The translations under genes were made by a program, and so were the position numbers. From Pseudomonas sp. JAI120 (GTDB lineage: Bacteria > Pseudomonadota > Gammaproteobacteria > Pseudomonadales > Pseudomonadaceae), in contig NZ_JACHCZ010000002.1 of assembly GCF_014207255.1 (NCBI RefSeq), positions 997,802-1,061,801 on the forward strand: a stretch of DNA of 64,000 bases, given 5' to 3'. The notes under the pieces are model-generated. The model did not search any database. It was not told the origin of the DNA and saw only the letters and a list, made by a program, of their open reading frames with translations. Below are positions 25,231-34,048 of the stretch, piece after piece. Position 1 is the stretch's first letter. The number at the start of each line of letters is the position of its first letter.

Positions 25231-25830
25231 ATGCCCAGCCCTACCCCGCTCTTCCCAATAGAGGAGTGCAATGATCTATTTGTCGATGCTTGCGCGTGCG
25301 ATGAACAACGCAACCTAGTGTTTCTCTCTGCATGGGGCCGCGACACGGCGCTGCAGGAGTTCCTGGCCAGGCTGACCCTCGGCGCTGCCGAGGATGGTCT
25401 GACCCAGTTTCACATTGTCGTAGATGATCGAAGTCTTCCGGTCTTTCCCAACATCGATCTGTTGGAAAAACGCACCACGCGACAACTGCGCGGGACGTTA
25501 TTCGGCAGCTTGATTCACCTCTGGTTGTTCGACCGACGCTGCGTGCAGCCGGATCGGGCGAACCACTTCGCCTACGCCCTTCTTGAGAACGGGCAGTCAC
25601 CTGATCAAAGGCTTTGGCCGCTGATCCAGGAAACCTGTCCATTACCACTGCTGCCGCATTGGCAAAAGCCGGTGATGGACTTACTCACTCAACACGACAT
25701 GTTGCAGCTCTTGCCCGGATCGTCAGGCGCAGTTGCGGCATGGCGTTTGTCGTTGCAACTCGACGTACTCGAACCTGCCTTGGGCGATCTCATTCGCCAG
25801 GGGCAACTCTCAACCCATGCTCAGTTTTGA
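25231..25830 (+). CDS. Hypothetical ICE protein
   Basis: Not recognised. The 199-residue protein has an acidic N-terminus (FVDACACDEQRNLVFLSAWGRD) and helical middle and end (LRGTLFGSLIHLWLFDRRCV; MDLLTQHDMLQLLP). No signal peptide. The ATG at 25231 follows GGAGGTTCAC; an in-frame ATG at 25219 overlaps the ribosome site. It ends 22 bases before the methyltransferase gene, so the two are likely co-transcribed. Confidence 0.6.
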   Translation: MPSPTPLFPIEECNDLFVDACACDEQRNLVFLSAWGRDTALQEFLARLTLGAAEDGLTQFHIVVDDRSLPVFPNIDLLEKRTTRQLRGTLFGSLIHLWLFDRRCVQPDRANHFAYALLENGQSPDQRLWPLIQETCPLPLLPHWQKPVMDLLTQHDMLQLLPGSSGAVAAWRLSLQLDVLEPALGDLIRQGQLSTHAQF

Positions 25831-25852
25831 GCTTTGATCCAGGAGCCTCACG

Positions 25853-27310
25853 ATGGCCTTGATGTTCCCACGCTTGGCGCGCAACTTCGCTCGCAATGGC
25901 TACTACCCTACAGACGAAACGACGCTGGAACTCACCCTGCAAGCGTTGGCACCATCTCCAACTGGCAAGATGCGGATCTTCGATCCTTGTGCAGGCGAAG
26001 GTGTTGCCCTTGCTGAAACTGCTCACGTCCTCGGCCGTGACCGCGTCGAGACCTACGCAGTCGAGTACGACCAGGAACGTGCCAACCACTGCAAGACACT
26101 GCTGGATCGCGTGCTGCATAGCGATCTAATGGACACTATGATCAGCCGCCAGGCCTTTGGCTTGCTGTGGCTCAACCCGCCCTACGGTGACCTGGTCGCT
26201 GACCATGCAGGAGCCTCACAATACCAAGGTAACGGCCGTCGACGCCTGGAAAAGATGTTCTATCAACGAACACTTCCTTTGCTGCAGTACGGTGGGGTCT
26301 TGGTGCTCATTGTTCCGCACTATGTGCTAGACGACGAGCTATGCAGTTGGCTATGCAATCACTTCACTGAACTGCGGATCTATAACGCCGCTGATCCAAC
26401 ATTCAAGCAGGTAGTGATCTTCGGTATTCGTATTCGACGCCAGGATCTAGCTCGACCACAAGAGGTCAAATACGTACGCGCACGCCTTCAGGCGATCGGC
26501 GCCGGCACCTTGAGTGCGGAAGCGTTACCAACCAGTTGGACGTGGGAGCCCTACAGGGTCCTCCCAGCATCCACTGACCTGGAACACTTCTACCGTATCA
26601 GCCTTGAACCCGAACAGCTCAGCGAAGAGGTCAATAGACTTCGTGGCATGTGGCCGGACTTCACACTGCACTTTGGGCAAAGCGGCGCACAGCCAAGACC
26701 TCCCGTAAGGGAGCTTTCGCGTTGGCACTTAGCTTTGGCCTTAGCTGCCGGCGCGATTTCCGGCGTGGTGACATCCAAAACCGGTCGCGTATTGGCACTC
26801 AAGGGCGACACCTACAAAGATAAGGTCCGCAAGACCGAGTTCACTGAAGACCAGGACGGCAACGTCTCTGAGGTGAGGATCCTGACAGATCGTTTCGTGC
26901 CCATTATTCGGGCATGGGATATGACGCCAGACTCTACAAACCTCGGAAAGGTCATCACCATCAGCTCATCGGCGGATCCACAGCCTGAGCCTGACGAACC
27001 AGTATCAGCGCCTACCCCCAATAACCAACCAAAGGTCATATTTGATCCTGGCCGCGTTTTACTTACCCAATCTGTGCAACACCTCATGGAGCGCGGATAC
27101 CTCGACCCAACCCTTTACCTCCGACGACATTTCTCCGGCGACTGGGGTGAACTGCACGACGAAGACAGGAACAGCAACCAACGCGCCCTGACCACCAGGG
27201 AGCGGTTGTTCTCCAGCTACAACGTCGACGTCGGCGATGAAACACGGTTGTGGATCATCACCGAAGCTGACCGGAGTACTACTACCGTGCTGCTGCCATC
27301 GGACTACTGA
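25853..27310 (+). CDS. DUF6094-type DNA methyltransferase-like protein
   Basis: A 485-residue class I SAM-dependent methyltransferase. The SAM-binding motif DPCAGEG lies near residue 44, and the amino-methyltransferase motif IV NPPYG near residue 106, the combination seen in N6-adenine DNA methylases. The C-terminal 250 residues lack a known domain, and low-complexity Glu/Pro linkers divide them. No restriction partner is adjacent, so this is likely an ICE-encoded orphan methylase, perhaps protecting transferred DNA. The ATG at 25853 has CAGGAG nine bases upstream. It precedes a SNF2-like helicase gene, a pairing common in these elements. Confidence 0.8.
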   Translation: MALMFPRLARNFARNGYYPTDETTLELTLQALAPSPTGKMRIFDPCAGEGVALAETAHVLGRDRVETYAVEYDQERANHCKTLLDRVLHSDLMDTMISRQAFGLLWLNPPYGDLVADHAGASQYQGNGRRRLEKMFYQRTLPLLQYGGVLVLIVPHYVLDDELCSWLCNHFTELRIYNAADPTFKQVVIFGIRIRRQDLARPQEVKYVRARLQAIGAGTLSAEALPTSWTWEPYRVLPASTDLEHFYRISLEPEQLSEEVNRLRGMWPDFTLHFGQSGAQPRPPVRELSRWHLALALAAGAISGVVTSKTGRVLALKGDTYKDKVRKTEFTEDQDGNVSEVRILTDRFVPIIRAWDMTPDSTNLGKVITISSSADPQPEPDEPVSAPTPNNQPKVIFDPGRVLLTQSVQHLMERGYLDPTLYLRRHFSGDWGELHDEDRNSNQRALTTRERLFSSYNVDVGDETRLWIITEADRSTTTVLLPSDY

Positions 27311-27349
27311 CCCATCACGTCAAGCTGACCACTCATCAACTAACCCGCA

Positions 27350-27375
27350 GGGTATTCACCATACCCGTCGGGGTG
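27350..27375 (+). promoter_or_regulatory. Pseudoknot-capable leader of the second helicase gene
   Basis: GGGTAT (27350-27355) pairs with ATACCC (27361-27366). The loop TCACC has CACC complementary to GGTG at 27372-27375. TTGGAG and the ATG at 27415 lie about 30 bases downstream. Confidence 0.55.
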
Positions 27376-27414
27376 TCGTGCATGCCCTGTTTCATTCCTA
27401 TTGGAGAAACAATC

Positions 27415-29655
27415 ATGAACGACATGTCCCAAGTCCCTGTAGCTGCCTTGGCCATCGGCCTGACCGAATTCATCGACGAGTTCGGTGATGAGTTGCTGGA
27501 TTCTCTAAACCGCTCTAACCCACCGGTTTATGCCGGCAACGCCAACGAAGCTCGCCAACGGGTGATGAATGCACTGAAACGCCAACCGTTCCCAGCGCAA
27601 GCTGAGGTAGTTCAGGCTGTTGCCGCGCTACTGCTGGACCGCAATGAACAGGCAGCCGTTATCAATGCAGAAATGGGCACTGGTAAAACCATGATGGCCA
27701 TTGCCGTAGCGGCAGTCATGCACGGCGCCGGCTACCGCCGCACCATGGTCGTTTCGCCTCCTCACCTGGTCTACAAATGGCGGCGAGAGATCCTTGAAAC
27801 CATCCCAGACGCTCGCGTCTGGGTACTCAACGGACCCGATACCCTGACTAAGCTGCTCAAGCTGCGTGAGCAACAGGGAGATACATACGATGGGCGGCAA
27901 GAGTTCTTCATTCTCGGACGCGTGCGTATGCGCATGGGGTTTCACTGGCGGTCGGTATGTTGGCCACGTCGCGCCGGCGGCGGACACAACTTTGCAGGAT
28001 GCCCAGACTGCGGACGTCTTTTGGAGGATCCAGAAGGCAACCTGATCACCATCGAAAAGTTTTACCGAGAGGAACGCCGTCGAAGCTGCCCTCATTGCCA
28101 AGGCCAGCTCTGGACGTTGATGCGCCCAGGCAAGGCTGAGAGCGGAACTCGTCACGCTACCATCCTAAAATCGATGTGTCGGATTCCGACCATCGGCCCA
28201 GTACGTGCAGAAAGATTGCTGAGTGACTTCGGGGAGGACTTCCTCGCCTCGATGCTGATCGACAACGTCAGTGAATTCATCAACCTAATGGACGCCCAGG
28301 GCAACTTTATCTTCAGCGACCGCCAGGCCAAGCGCATGGAGCGAGCCATGGCCAACATTGAGTTCGGCTTTGGCGAAGGCGGTTACCAACCCACGGAATT
28401 CATCAAACGCTACCTGCCCGATGGATATTTTGACCTGCTGGTTGTGGACGAAGGGCATGAGTACAAGAACAGCGGCTCAGCCCAGGGCCAAGCCATGGGG
28501 GTACTGGCAGCGAAGACACGTAAGACCCTACTACTGACAGGCACCCTTATGGGCGGCTATGCCGACGACTTGTTCTATCTCCTGTTCCGCATCCTCACTC
28601 GTCGGATGATTGAGGATGGTTACCGACCAAACGCACGCGGCAGCATGGCACCTGCGGCCATGTCGTTCATGCGCGACCATGGCGTATTGAAGGATATCTA
28701 CACCGAGCGAGACAACGTGTCTCACAAAACAGCCAAGGGAAAAAAGCTCTCGGTACGTTCGGTAAAAGCTCCGGGGTTTGGACCTAAAGGTATTCATCGT
28801 TTCGTGCTGCCGTTCACAGTCTTTCTGAAGCTCAAAGACATCGGCGGGAACATCCTGCCCGACTACCAAGAGGAGTTCATCGACATAGCCATGTCTGCAG
28901 AACAGGCCGAGGCCTATCAGCAGTTGGCAGGAAAACTGACCCAGGAACTTCGCCAGGCGTTGGCTCGCCGAGACACTACCCTTCTGGGGGTCGTGCTCAA
29001 CGTGCTTCTAGCTTGGCCTGACTGCTGTTTTCGACCGGAAGTGGTAAAACACCCTCGTTCCAGAGACACATTGGCATTTGTTTCTTCGATCTTTGGAGAC
29101 GAGGAACTCATGCCAAAAGAACGGGCATTGCTGGATCTGTGCCTTTCGGAGAAATCCAAAAACCGCAAAGTTCTGGCTTATTCTGTGTACACCGGAACGC
29201 GGGACACCACCAGCAGGCTGAAGCGTTTGTTGGAACAGGCTGGATTAAAGGTTGCGGTTCTTCGCGCCTCGGTCGATACGGCCAGGCGCGAGGACTGGAT
29301 CCTCGACCAGGTTGATCGCGGCGTCGACGTGCTGATCACTAATCCGGAGCTGGTAAAGACCGGCCTAGATCTGCTCGACTTCCCGACCATTGCGTTCTTA
29401 CAGACAGGCTACAACGTCTACACCCTGCAACAGGCAGCTCGACGCTCGTGGCGAATCGGGCAAAGAATGCCGGTGCGGGTGGTTTTTTTTGGCTACGCAG
29501 GTAGCTCCCAGGTTACCTGCCTGCAACTAATGGCCAAGAAGATCGCTGTGTCACAGAGTACGTCGGGAGACGTTCCAGAGTCTGGTCTCGATTCGTTAAA
29601 CCAGGATGGGGATTCGGTAGAGATGGCGCTTGCTAGACAATTGATTGCTGTATGA
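27415..29655 (+). CDS. SNF2-type helicase-like ATPase with zinc ribbon
   Basis: A 746-residue SF2 ATPase. Walker A is AEMGTGKTMM (about residues 82-91). A zinc ribbon inserted between the ATPase motifs has CPDC and CPHC pairs (about 197-235). Motif II is DEGH (about 344-347), motif III LLTGTLMG, and the C-terminal RecA lobe ends with motif VI QAARRSWRIGQ. Such ICE helicases are thought to act on transferred DNA; the exact substrate is unknown. A TTG frame opens earlier, but the ATG at 27415 follows TTGGAGAAAC. A strong terminator ends the unit. Confidence 0.88.
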   Translation: MNDMSQVPVAALAIGLTEFIDEFGDELLDSLNRSNPPVYAGNANEARQRVMNALKRQPFPAQAEVVQAVAALLLDRNEQAAVINAEMGTGKTMMAIAVAAVMHGAGYRRTMVVSPPHLVYKWRREILETIPDARVWVLNGPDTLTKLLKLREQQGDTYDGRQEFFILGRVRMRMGFHWRSVCWPRRAGGGHNFAGCPDCGRLLEDPEGNLITIEKFYREERRRSCPHCQGQLWTLMRPGKAESGTRHATILKSMCRIPTIGPVRAERLLSDFGEDFLASMLIDNVSEFINLMDAQGNFIFSDRQAKRMERAMANIEFGFGEGGYQPTEFIKRYLPDGYFDLLVVDEGHEYKNSGSAQGQAMGVLAAKTRKTLLLTGTLMGGYADDLFYLLFRILTRRMIEDGYRPNARGSMAPAAMSFMRDHGVLKDIYTERDNVSHKTAKGKKLSVRSVKAPGFGPKGIHRFVLPFTVFLKLKDIGGNILPDYQEEFIDIAMSAEQAEAYQQLAGKLTQELRQALARRDTTLLGVVLNVLLAWPDCCFRPEVVKHPRSRDTLAFVSSIFGDEELMPKERALLDLCLSEKSKNRKVLAYSVYTGTRDTTSRLKRLLEQAGLKVAVLRASVDTARREDWILDQVDRGVDVLITNPELVKTGLDLLDFPTIAFLQTGYNVYTLQQAARRSWRIGQRMPVRVVFFGYAGSSQVTCLQLMAKKIAVSQSTSGDVPESGLDSLNQDGDSVEMALARQLIAV

Positions 29656-29660
29656 CCTCA

Positions 29661-29686
29661 AGGCCACCCCCGGGTGGCCTTTTTTT
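29661..29686 (+). terminator. Rho-independent terminator
   Basis: AGGCCACCC (29661-29669) pairs with GGGTGGCCT (29672-29680), followed by a run of T. It ends the transcript of the methyltransferase and helicase genes. Confidence 0.9.
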
Positions 29687-29756
29687 CAAGGTGATAATTG
29701 GTAGTGAACCGACATTCGGTCGGATCAAATTGACGTGGCATTGAGCAAGCAGTTAA

Positions 29757-29772
29757 CTGTCTATCCATACAG
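29757..29772 (+). promoter_or_regulatory. LexA (SOS) box of rulAB
   Basis: CTGT-N8-ACAG (CTGT at 29757-29760, ACAG at 29769-29772) lies 20 bases upstream of rulA. It fits the LexA consensus and predicts induction of rulAB by DNA damage. Confidence 0.85.
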
Positions 29773-29792
29773 TTATTCATCAGGCCAGTTTT

Positions 29793-30227
29793 ATGAGCGC
29801 AACCCTCATTGGTCCCATTGCCAGCGGTGGTGAATTATTGCCGCTGTACTCCTGTCAAGTTTCTGCAGGCTTCCCATCGCCGGCAGCGGACCACCTTGAA
29901 AAGCTAATATCGCTGGACGAGCTTTTTGAAATCCGCGCGCCGCATGTCTACTTAGCCAAGATCCTGGGCGACAGTATGCAAGGTGCCGGCATTTTCAGCG
30001 GTGACTTGGTAATCGTTGATCGAAGTAAAACGGCGCGTCATGGCGATATCGTTATTGCAGCTCTTAATACCGAGTCCGTTTGCAAGCGCCTTTACATGCG
30101 TGATGACCAGGTGGTGTTGATAGCCGAAAATCCAAAATTCCCACCCAGGTACGTGATGGAAGGGGACGAGCTGGTGATATGGGGCGTAGTCAGTTACAGC
30201 GTGCGCGACCATGAGCATTCATCATGA
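29793..30227 (+). CDS. rulA: RulA, UmuD-like SOS mutagenesis protein
   Basis: A 144-residue UmuD homologue. The self-cleavage site is Ala25-Gly26 in CQVSAGFPSP, the serine nucleophile is Ser61 (LGDSM) and the general base Lys98 (VCKRL), all present. RecA-stimulated cleavage would give the active form that joins RulB to make a translesion polymerase. Expression is predicted to be LexA-controlled by the box at 29757. Its stop overlaps the rulB start by four bases. RulA is intact, but its partner is split downstream, so the pair is probably inactive. Confidence 0.92.
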   Translation: MSATLIGPIASGGELLPLYSCQVSAGFPSPAADHLEKLISLDELFEIRAPHVYLAKILGDSMQGAGIFSGDLVIVDRSKTARHGDIVIAALNTESVCKRLYMRDDQVVLIAENPKFPPRYVMEGDELVIWGVVSYSVRDHEHSS

Positions 30228-30607
30228 GCGCCCCCAATACAGCCTTGCCGGTTTTCGCGCTCGCAGACTGCAACAGTTTCTATGCCAGCTGCGAACGTGT
30301 TTTTCGGCCAGATCTTGCCAGCACTCCGATCGTGGTGTTGAGCAACAACGATGGTTGCGTCATTGCGCGCAGCTACGACGCCAAGCCCTTCGTCAAAATG
30401 GGTGCGCCCTATTTTCAAATCAAGGACACGCTGAGGCGCCACGGAATTGTCGCCTTCAGCAGCAATTACGCGCTGTATGGTCAGCTATCAGAACGCGTAA
30501 TGACCCTAATAGAATCAATGGTTTGTGCCAGTGAAGTGTATTCAATTGATAAGAATAAGTTGCATACTGCGGACGCCCAAAGTAACGGGGGCACCTATGG
30601 ACATTGA
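30224..30607 (+). pseudogene. rulB: rulB (UmuC-like polymerase), 5' fragment
   Basis: N-terminal 109 codons of a UmuC-type Y-family polymerase, including FALADCNSFYASCERVF with its metal-binding Asp, and ending ASEVYSID. The catalytic acid pair of the palm is Asp-Glu in IDE; the frame leaves rulB directly after Asp109 and continues for 18 foreign codons (KNKLHTADAQSNGGTYGH) to a stop at 30605. The remaining 3' part lies at 42669-43637. An ATTGA at 30545-30549 is repeated at the right junction (42669-42673). The fragment cannot be an active polymerase. Confidence 0.9.
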
Positions 30608-30803
30608 CGCTTGTTCTTACAGAGAGATCCCTTGGCTACCGTCGAACACATTCACTTCAGTCCGCATGACCTTTCTGTCAAAGATCGCGTGATTACCTAC
30701 TCGCTGAAGACTAGCGGTAGTTGCGCCACGCGTCACGCCGGAAGGGGCATCAGTCGGACGCCCCAATCCGATGTATGCCCCTTACTGAGTAAGCGAACAT
30801 TAT

Positions 30804-31637
30804 ATGGATTCATACCCACTGGGATTCGAGGAGGACGATCGTCTGCGATCCGCCTTTATCCGAAACCTCACGCTGCATCAGCTGAACCGCTCGGCATTTT
30901 CGAATGTTACCGGATCGAACCTGGCTTCGAGTATTCCGAAGACACTCGTACAGTACTGGCACGATCCGCATGATGTGCCGGAAGACGTTCAAGCCTGTAT
31001 TAACAGTTGGAAGAGGCTAAGCGCGGAGGGCTTTGCATTCCGGATGTTTAACGACGTATCCGCTGCCGAGTACATTACTGAGTGGTATGGAAAGTCGGAG
31101 CAAGAGGCATTCGCCCGATGTCGCCATCCGGCAATGCGCTGCGACTATTTGCGGATGTGCGTCTTGGTTGCAGAAGGTGGACTTTATGTCGATGCAGATG
31201 ACGTACTGCTTGGAGACAACTGGAGATACCTTTTCCATGACAGCGCGCTTAAGGTCCAGCCGCTTTGCTACGACATCCCATCTTGCAGCATGGTGCCAGC
31301 GTCAGAGATCTGGCGAAGTGATCTACCGACAGACGAACGCATCTTTTATGTCAACAACGATCCAATAGCTGCGCCAGCCCATCACCCCTTACTGAAGCGA
31401 GCGCTGTCTCGCTCGACCGAGAAGCTTTTAGGCAAAGCTCGTTTCCCAGAGATCCAAGAGACGACTGGTCCCGGAAATATCACCGCTTCTTTAGCCGCGC
31501 ACGCACGTGATCTGATGATTAGGGGGGCACCTCTCGACTTCGAATTGTTAAATGACTGGGAGTCAATTGCGCAAACACGTTGGGACCTTTCCTACCGTAA
31601 CGACGCCCGCAACTGGCGCAACATGGACTTCCATTGA
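30804..31637 (+). CDS. Glycosyltransferase with DXD motif (GT32-like)
   Basis: A 277-residue glycosyltransferase of the sugar-binding DXD type. Conserved features are IPKTLVQYWHDP (about 44-55), PAMRCDYLRMCVLVAEGG and LYVDADDVLL (DXD, about residues 128-137), which bind the metal-nucleotide sugar. No signal peptide or membrane helix. There is no good ribosome site before the ATG at 30804, and no hrp-type promoter was seen, so expression is uncertain. It lies next to a second glycosyltransferase gene in the rulB insertion, suggesting a cargo pair that alters a surface glycan or a host molecule. Confidence 0.75.
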   Translation: MDSYPLGFEEDDRLRSAFIRNLTLHQLNRSAFSNVTGSNLASSIPKTLVQYWHDPHDVPEDVQACINSWKRLSAEGFAFRMFNDVSAAEYITEWYGKSEQEAFARCRHPAMRCDYLRMCVLVAEGGLYVDADDVLLGDNWRYLFHDSALKVQPLCYDIPSCSMVPASEIWRSDLPTDERIFYVNNDPIAAPAHHPLLKRALSRSTEKLLGKARFPEIQETTGPGNITASLAAHARDLMIRGAPLDFELLNDWESIAQTRWDLSYRNDARNWRNMDFH

Positions 31638-31661
31638 GGCTATCTGGAGTAGGAAGTTTCG

Positions 31662-33776
31662 ATGAATCTTAGGGACGCCTCTGGCATGTTGCGTGGGATA
31701 GCATTTCGGTTTCTACGTGCCATAGCGAGCATTTTTCCGGGTGGGAAAATCTCGGCCTTTGGTACGGGCGAAGGGCTGATCAACTCGATTTTAATCGTCA
31801 ACCTTGACCGGCAACCGCGTAGATGGCGGCGTGTGGTCCGAGAACTTCGGCGGTTCCGTACGGCCGACGATGTTTCCCTTGCCTCTATAGCTCGACGATT
31901 CGCGGCAGTGGATGCTCGCGACGGCCGCGCCGTCGCCGCAACTGCCGATGTCGACTCGACATATCGCATTGGTGACCAACTTTACGTCCAGCCGGATGCA
32001 AGGCTTGAAGAGTGTTTTCCTATCAACGAGCCGATAAAAATGACGCGGCAGGAGATAGCTGTAGCGAGGTCGCACGTGGAGGTTTGGAAGACCATCGCAT
32101 GCGGGGCAGACAATTATGTGCTGGTGCTCGAGGACGACGTTTGGTTCAAAACAGGTGCAGCGGCAGCAATCTCCTGCGGCTGGCGTGCTGCCATTCAACG
32201 CTGTTGTGCTGAAGGAGGTCCGCGTTTGTTGTATCTGTCCTATGAAGATGCCGGGGGAACAGCAGAACGTGTTGACCTCTGCGATGCACTGTTCCGACCG
32301 GTGCGGGGACTTTGGTTTCTCTCCGGCTACATCTTGTCGCGTGAGGGCGCGGCAGCGCTGCTACGGGCAATGCCCGTTATTGGCCCTGTGGACATGTGGT
32401 TAAACTATCGCTTTGGTGAGCTCGGTGCACTCGCCCTCTCCTCGCCTGTGATATTACAGCGACAGGACAGCGGCTCGGACAATTCCTATTCCGTGCTTCC
32501 TTACCTAGCGCGAGCGGGGATTGTTGATGCAGGCTCGGGCCCTATGGCACCCGAACGGGCGGGGGCGTTGTCGGTGTTGGCTTGGACCACCCGCGGTGAG
32601 CATGAACCGCTCGCAATGGCTTTGTCGATGCTGGGGTTGCGAGTGCGGGTGTTCGATGGTGATGAAGACGCAATTCGACCGCAAGACTTGTTGGAGCTTT
32701 TCGAGATGTTCGACGCTCTTGTTGACGCTCCACTAACGCCGGAGGCCATGGAAGCCATGACCACAACGACTGACGTAAGATTTCTTATGGAAGCGAAGGC
32801 AGTGTTTCGGTGCGAGACACGGCAGGGGGCTCTACCGCCTTCGCGCACCGCGATTCTGTCGTATGACGAGTCAGAAAGTGGATTGTGGGAACCGATCTGC
32901 AGGCTTCTCAGACTCACCGAGCCCGTGCAGTCTTTCCCAGTTGGAACACCACGGAGCCTGAGGATGTTTCGAGTCGGTAGAGAAGACGGCGCGCACCGGA
33001 TTGCCCCGTTGCATCCCCAGCAGATTTCCTTGCTAGATGAGTCACCTTGGGTCCTCTCGGCAAAATATGGGTGGCAGCCGAAAATACCTTCGAATCGCCC
33101 CGTACCACCTGTAGGGGAGCTGCTCGTTTTCTCCGAAATGACTACAGCGACCTCGTCTTTTCCCACGCTCGTCGAGACTTTCCCGGGGAATTTGGTCTCG
33201 TTTTCGCAGGATGCTCTCGTTCATGATAAGGACGGTGCCCATCTCATCGTCAGCAAGGTTGCCACTGGAACCAGGCAGTACCGTTCGGGAGCCTTCGCGT
33301 CAAAACGACTGTTCGGATACGGTCGCTTTGAGGCTGAGATAAAAGCCGCCAGCGGATCTGGCCTCATCACTGGTTTTTTCCTTCACCGAGATGCACCGAG
33401 GCAAGAGATTGATGTAGAACTGGCAGGAGATGATCCTCGAAGCATGCTGGTAAACGTCTACTTCAACCCAGGTGACGATGACGCAGCAATGAACTTCGGC
33501 TATAGGGGTTCGCCTTGTCGTATCGACCTCGGCTTCGATGCTACTTCGGACTTCCATGTCTACACGGTTGACTGGCGACCGGACCGTATCATGTGGTCAG
33601 TGGACGGCCATGTCGTGCATGAGCGTGTAGGCTGGGACCCCACTCCAATTCCACATCTTCCAATGCGACTCCACGCAAATCTCTGGGCTCCTCGGTCCGA
33701 AGAGCTCGCAGGACGACTCGATCCCCATCTCTTGCCAGCGACAGCGCGTTTCAAAAATGTCTCGGTGTGGGCGTGA
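31662..33776 (+). CDS. GT25 glycosyltransferase fused to a GH16 glycosidase
   Basis: A 704-residue two-domain enzyme. Residues about 30-290 are a GT25-type (LPS family) glycosyltransferase: LIVNLDRQPRR, DARDGRAV, TRQEIAVARSHVEVW and the acidic VLVLEDDVWF (about 152-161). A 200-residue linking region is unassigned. Residues about 500-704 form a GH16 beta-jelly roll with the catalytic EIDVE (Glu582, Asp584, Glu586), FHVYTVDWRPDRIMWSVDG and a C-terminal LHANLWAP. GH16 enzymes cut beta-1,3/1,4-glucans and related glycans. The gene is 24 bases after the GT32-like gene with a GGAGTAGG site, so the two are likely co-translated. A synthase-plus-trimmer role for one polymer is possible. Confidence 0.78.
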   Translation: MNLRDASGMLRGIAFRFLRAIASIFPGGKISAFGTGEGLINSILIVNLDRQPRRWRRVVRELRRFRTADDVSLASIARRFAAVDARDGRAVAATADVDSTYRIGDQLYVQPDARLEECFPINEPIKMTRQEIAVARSHVEVWKTIACGADNYVLVLEDDVWFKTGAAAAISCGWRAAIQRCCAEGGPRLLYLSYEDAGGTAERVDLCDALFRPVRGLWFLSGYILSREGAAALLRAMPVIGPVDMWLNYRFGELGALALSSPVILQRQDSGSDNSYSVLPYLARAGIVDAGSGPMAPERAGALSVLAWTTRGEHEPLAMALSMLGLRVRVFDGDEDAIRPQDLLELFEMFDALVDAPLTPEAMEAMTTTTDVRFLMEAKAVFRCETRQGALPPSRTAILSYDESESGLWEPICRLLRLTEPVQSFPVGTPRSLRMFRVGREDGAHRIAPLHPQQISLLDESPWVLSAKYGWQPKIPSNRPVPPVGELLVFSEMTTATSSFPTLVETFPGNLVSFSQDALVHDKDGAHLIVSKVATGTRQYRSGAFASKRLFGYGRFEAEIKAASGSGLITGFFLHRDAPRQEIDVELAGDDPRSMLVNVYFNPGDDDAAMNFGYRGSPCRIDLGFDATSDFHVYTVDWRPDRIMWSVDGHVVHERVGWDPTPIPHLPMRLHANLWAPRSEELAGRLDPHLLPATARFKNVSVWA

Positions 33777-33901
33777 CTCCAATCGTAGTTACACGGTGGC
33801 GTGTGCAAAGTAAGGTTAAAACCCTCTAGCTGGAATTAGTCGCACCAGGTCCACCCAAGCCGCCCGTACCCAAAGATGGATTCTGACCTAGGAGTTGATG
33901 T

Positions 33902-34010
33902 GTATGCGTGCGTAATTGCATTCCACTTGACCACCCGTTTGCAATGCCACTGACCAGTCAATTGCATTCGACCTGACCAGGCGTATGCGTTGGACTTGAC
34001 CAGCACGCTA
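33902..34010. repeat. Left array of short terminal-type repeats
   Basis: Four imperfect 22-26-base units each combine TTGCAT- or TGCGT-type sequence with a (C)TTGACCA or CTGACCAG core (cores near 33926, 33950, 33971 and 33993). The same units occur in inverted orientation at 42404-42465. Multiple inverted terminal repeats of this kind are a hallmark of IS21-family ends, but no istAB genes remain. Confidence 0.6.
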
Positions 34011-34048
34011 GGAGTCTTTCACCGGCAGAAGTCGGCCAAGAGCAGACT

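Noticed and set aside
30620..30803. Type III effector (hrp box) promoter for the glycosyltransferase
   Set aside because: No GGAAC-type box with the CCAC half at the right spacing was seen upstream.
30611..30973. Open frame between the rulB fragment and the GT32-like gene
   Set aside because: Overlaps the glycosyltransferase start, has no ribosome site and no recognisable family.
33902..34010. CRISPR-like tandem repeats
   Set aside because: Units are degenerate, spacing is irregular, there is no Cas gene, and the same units appear inverted at the other end, which fits transposon ends better.
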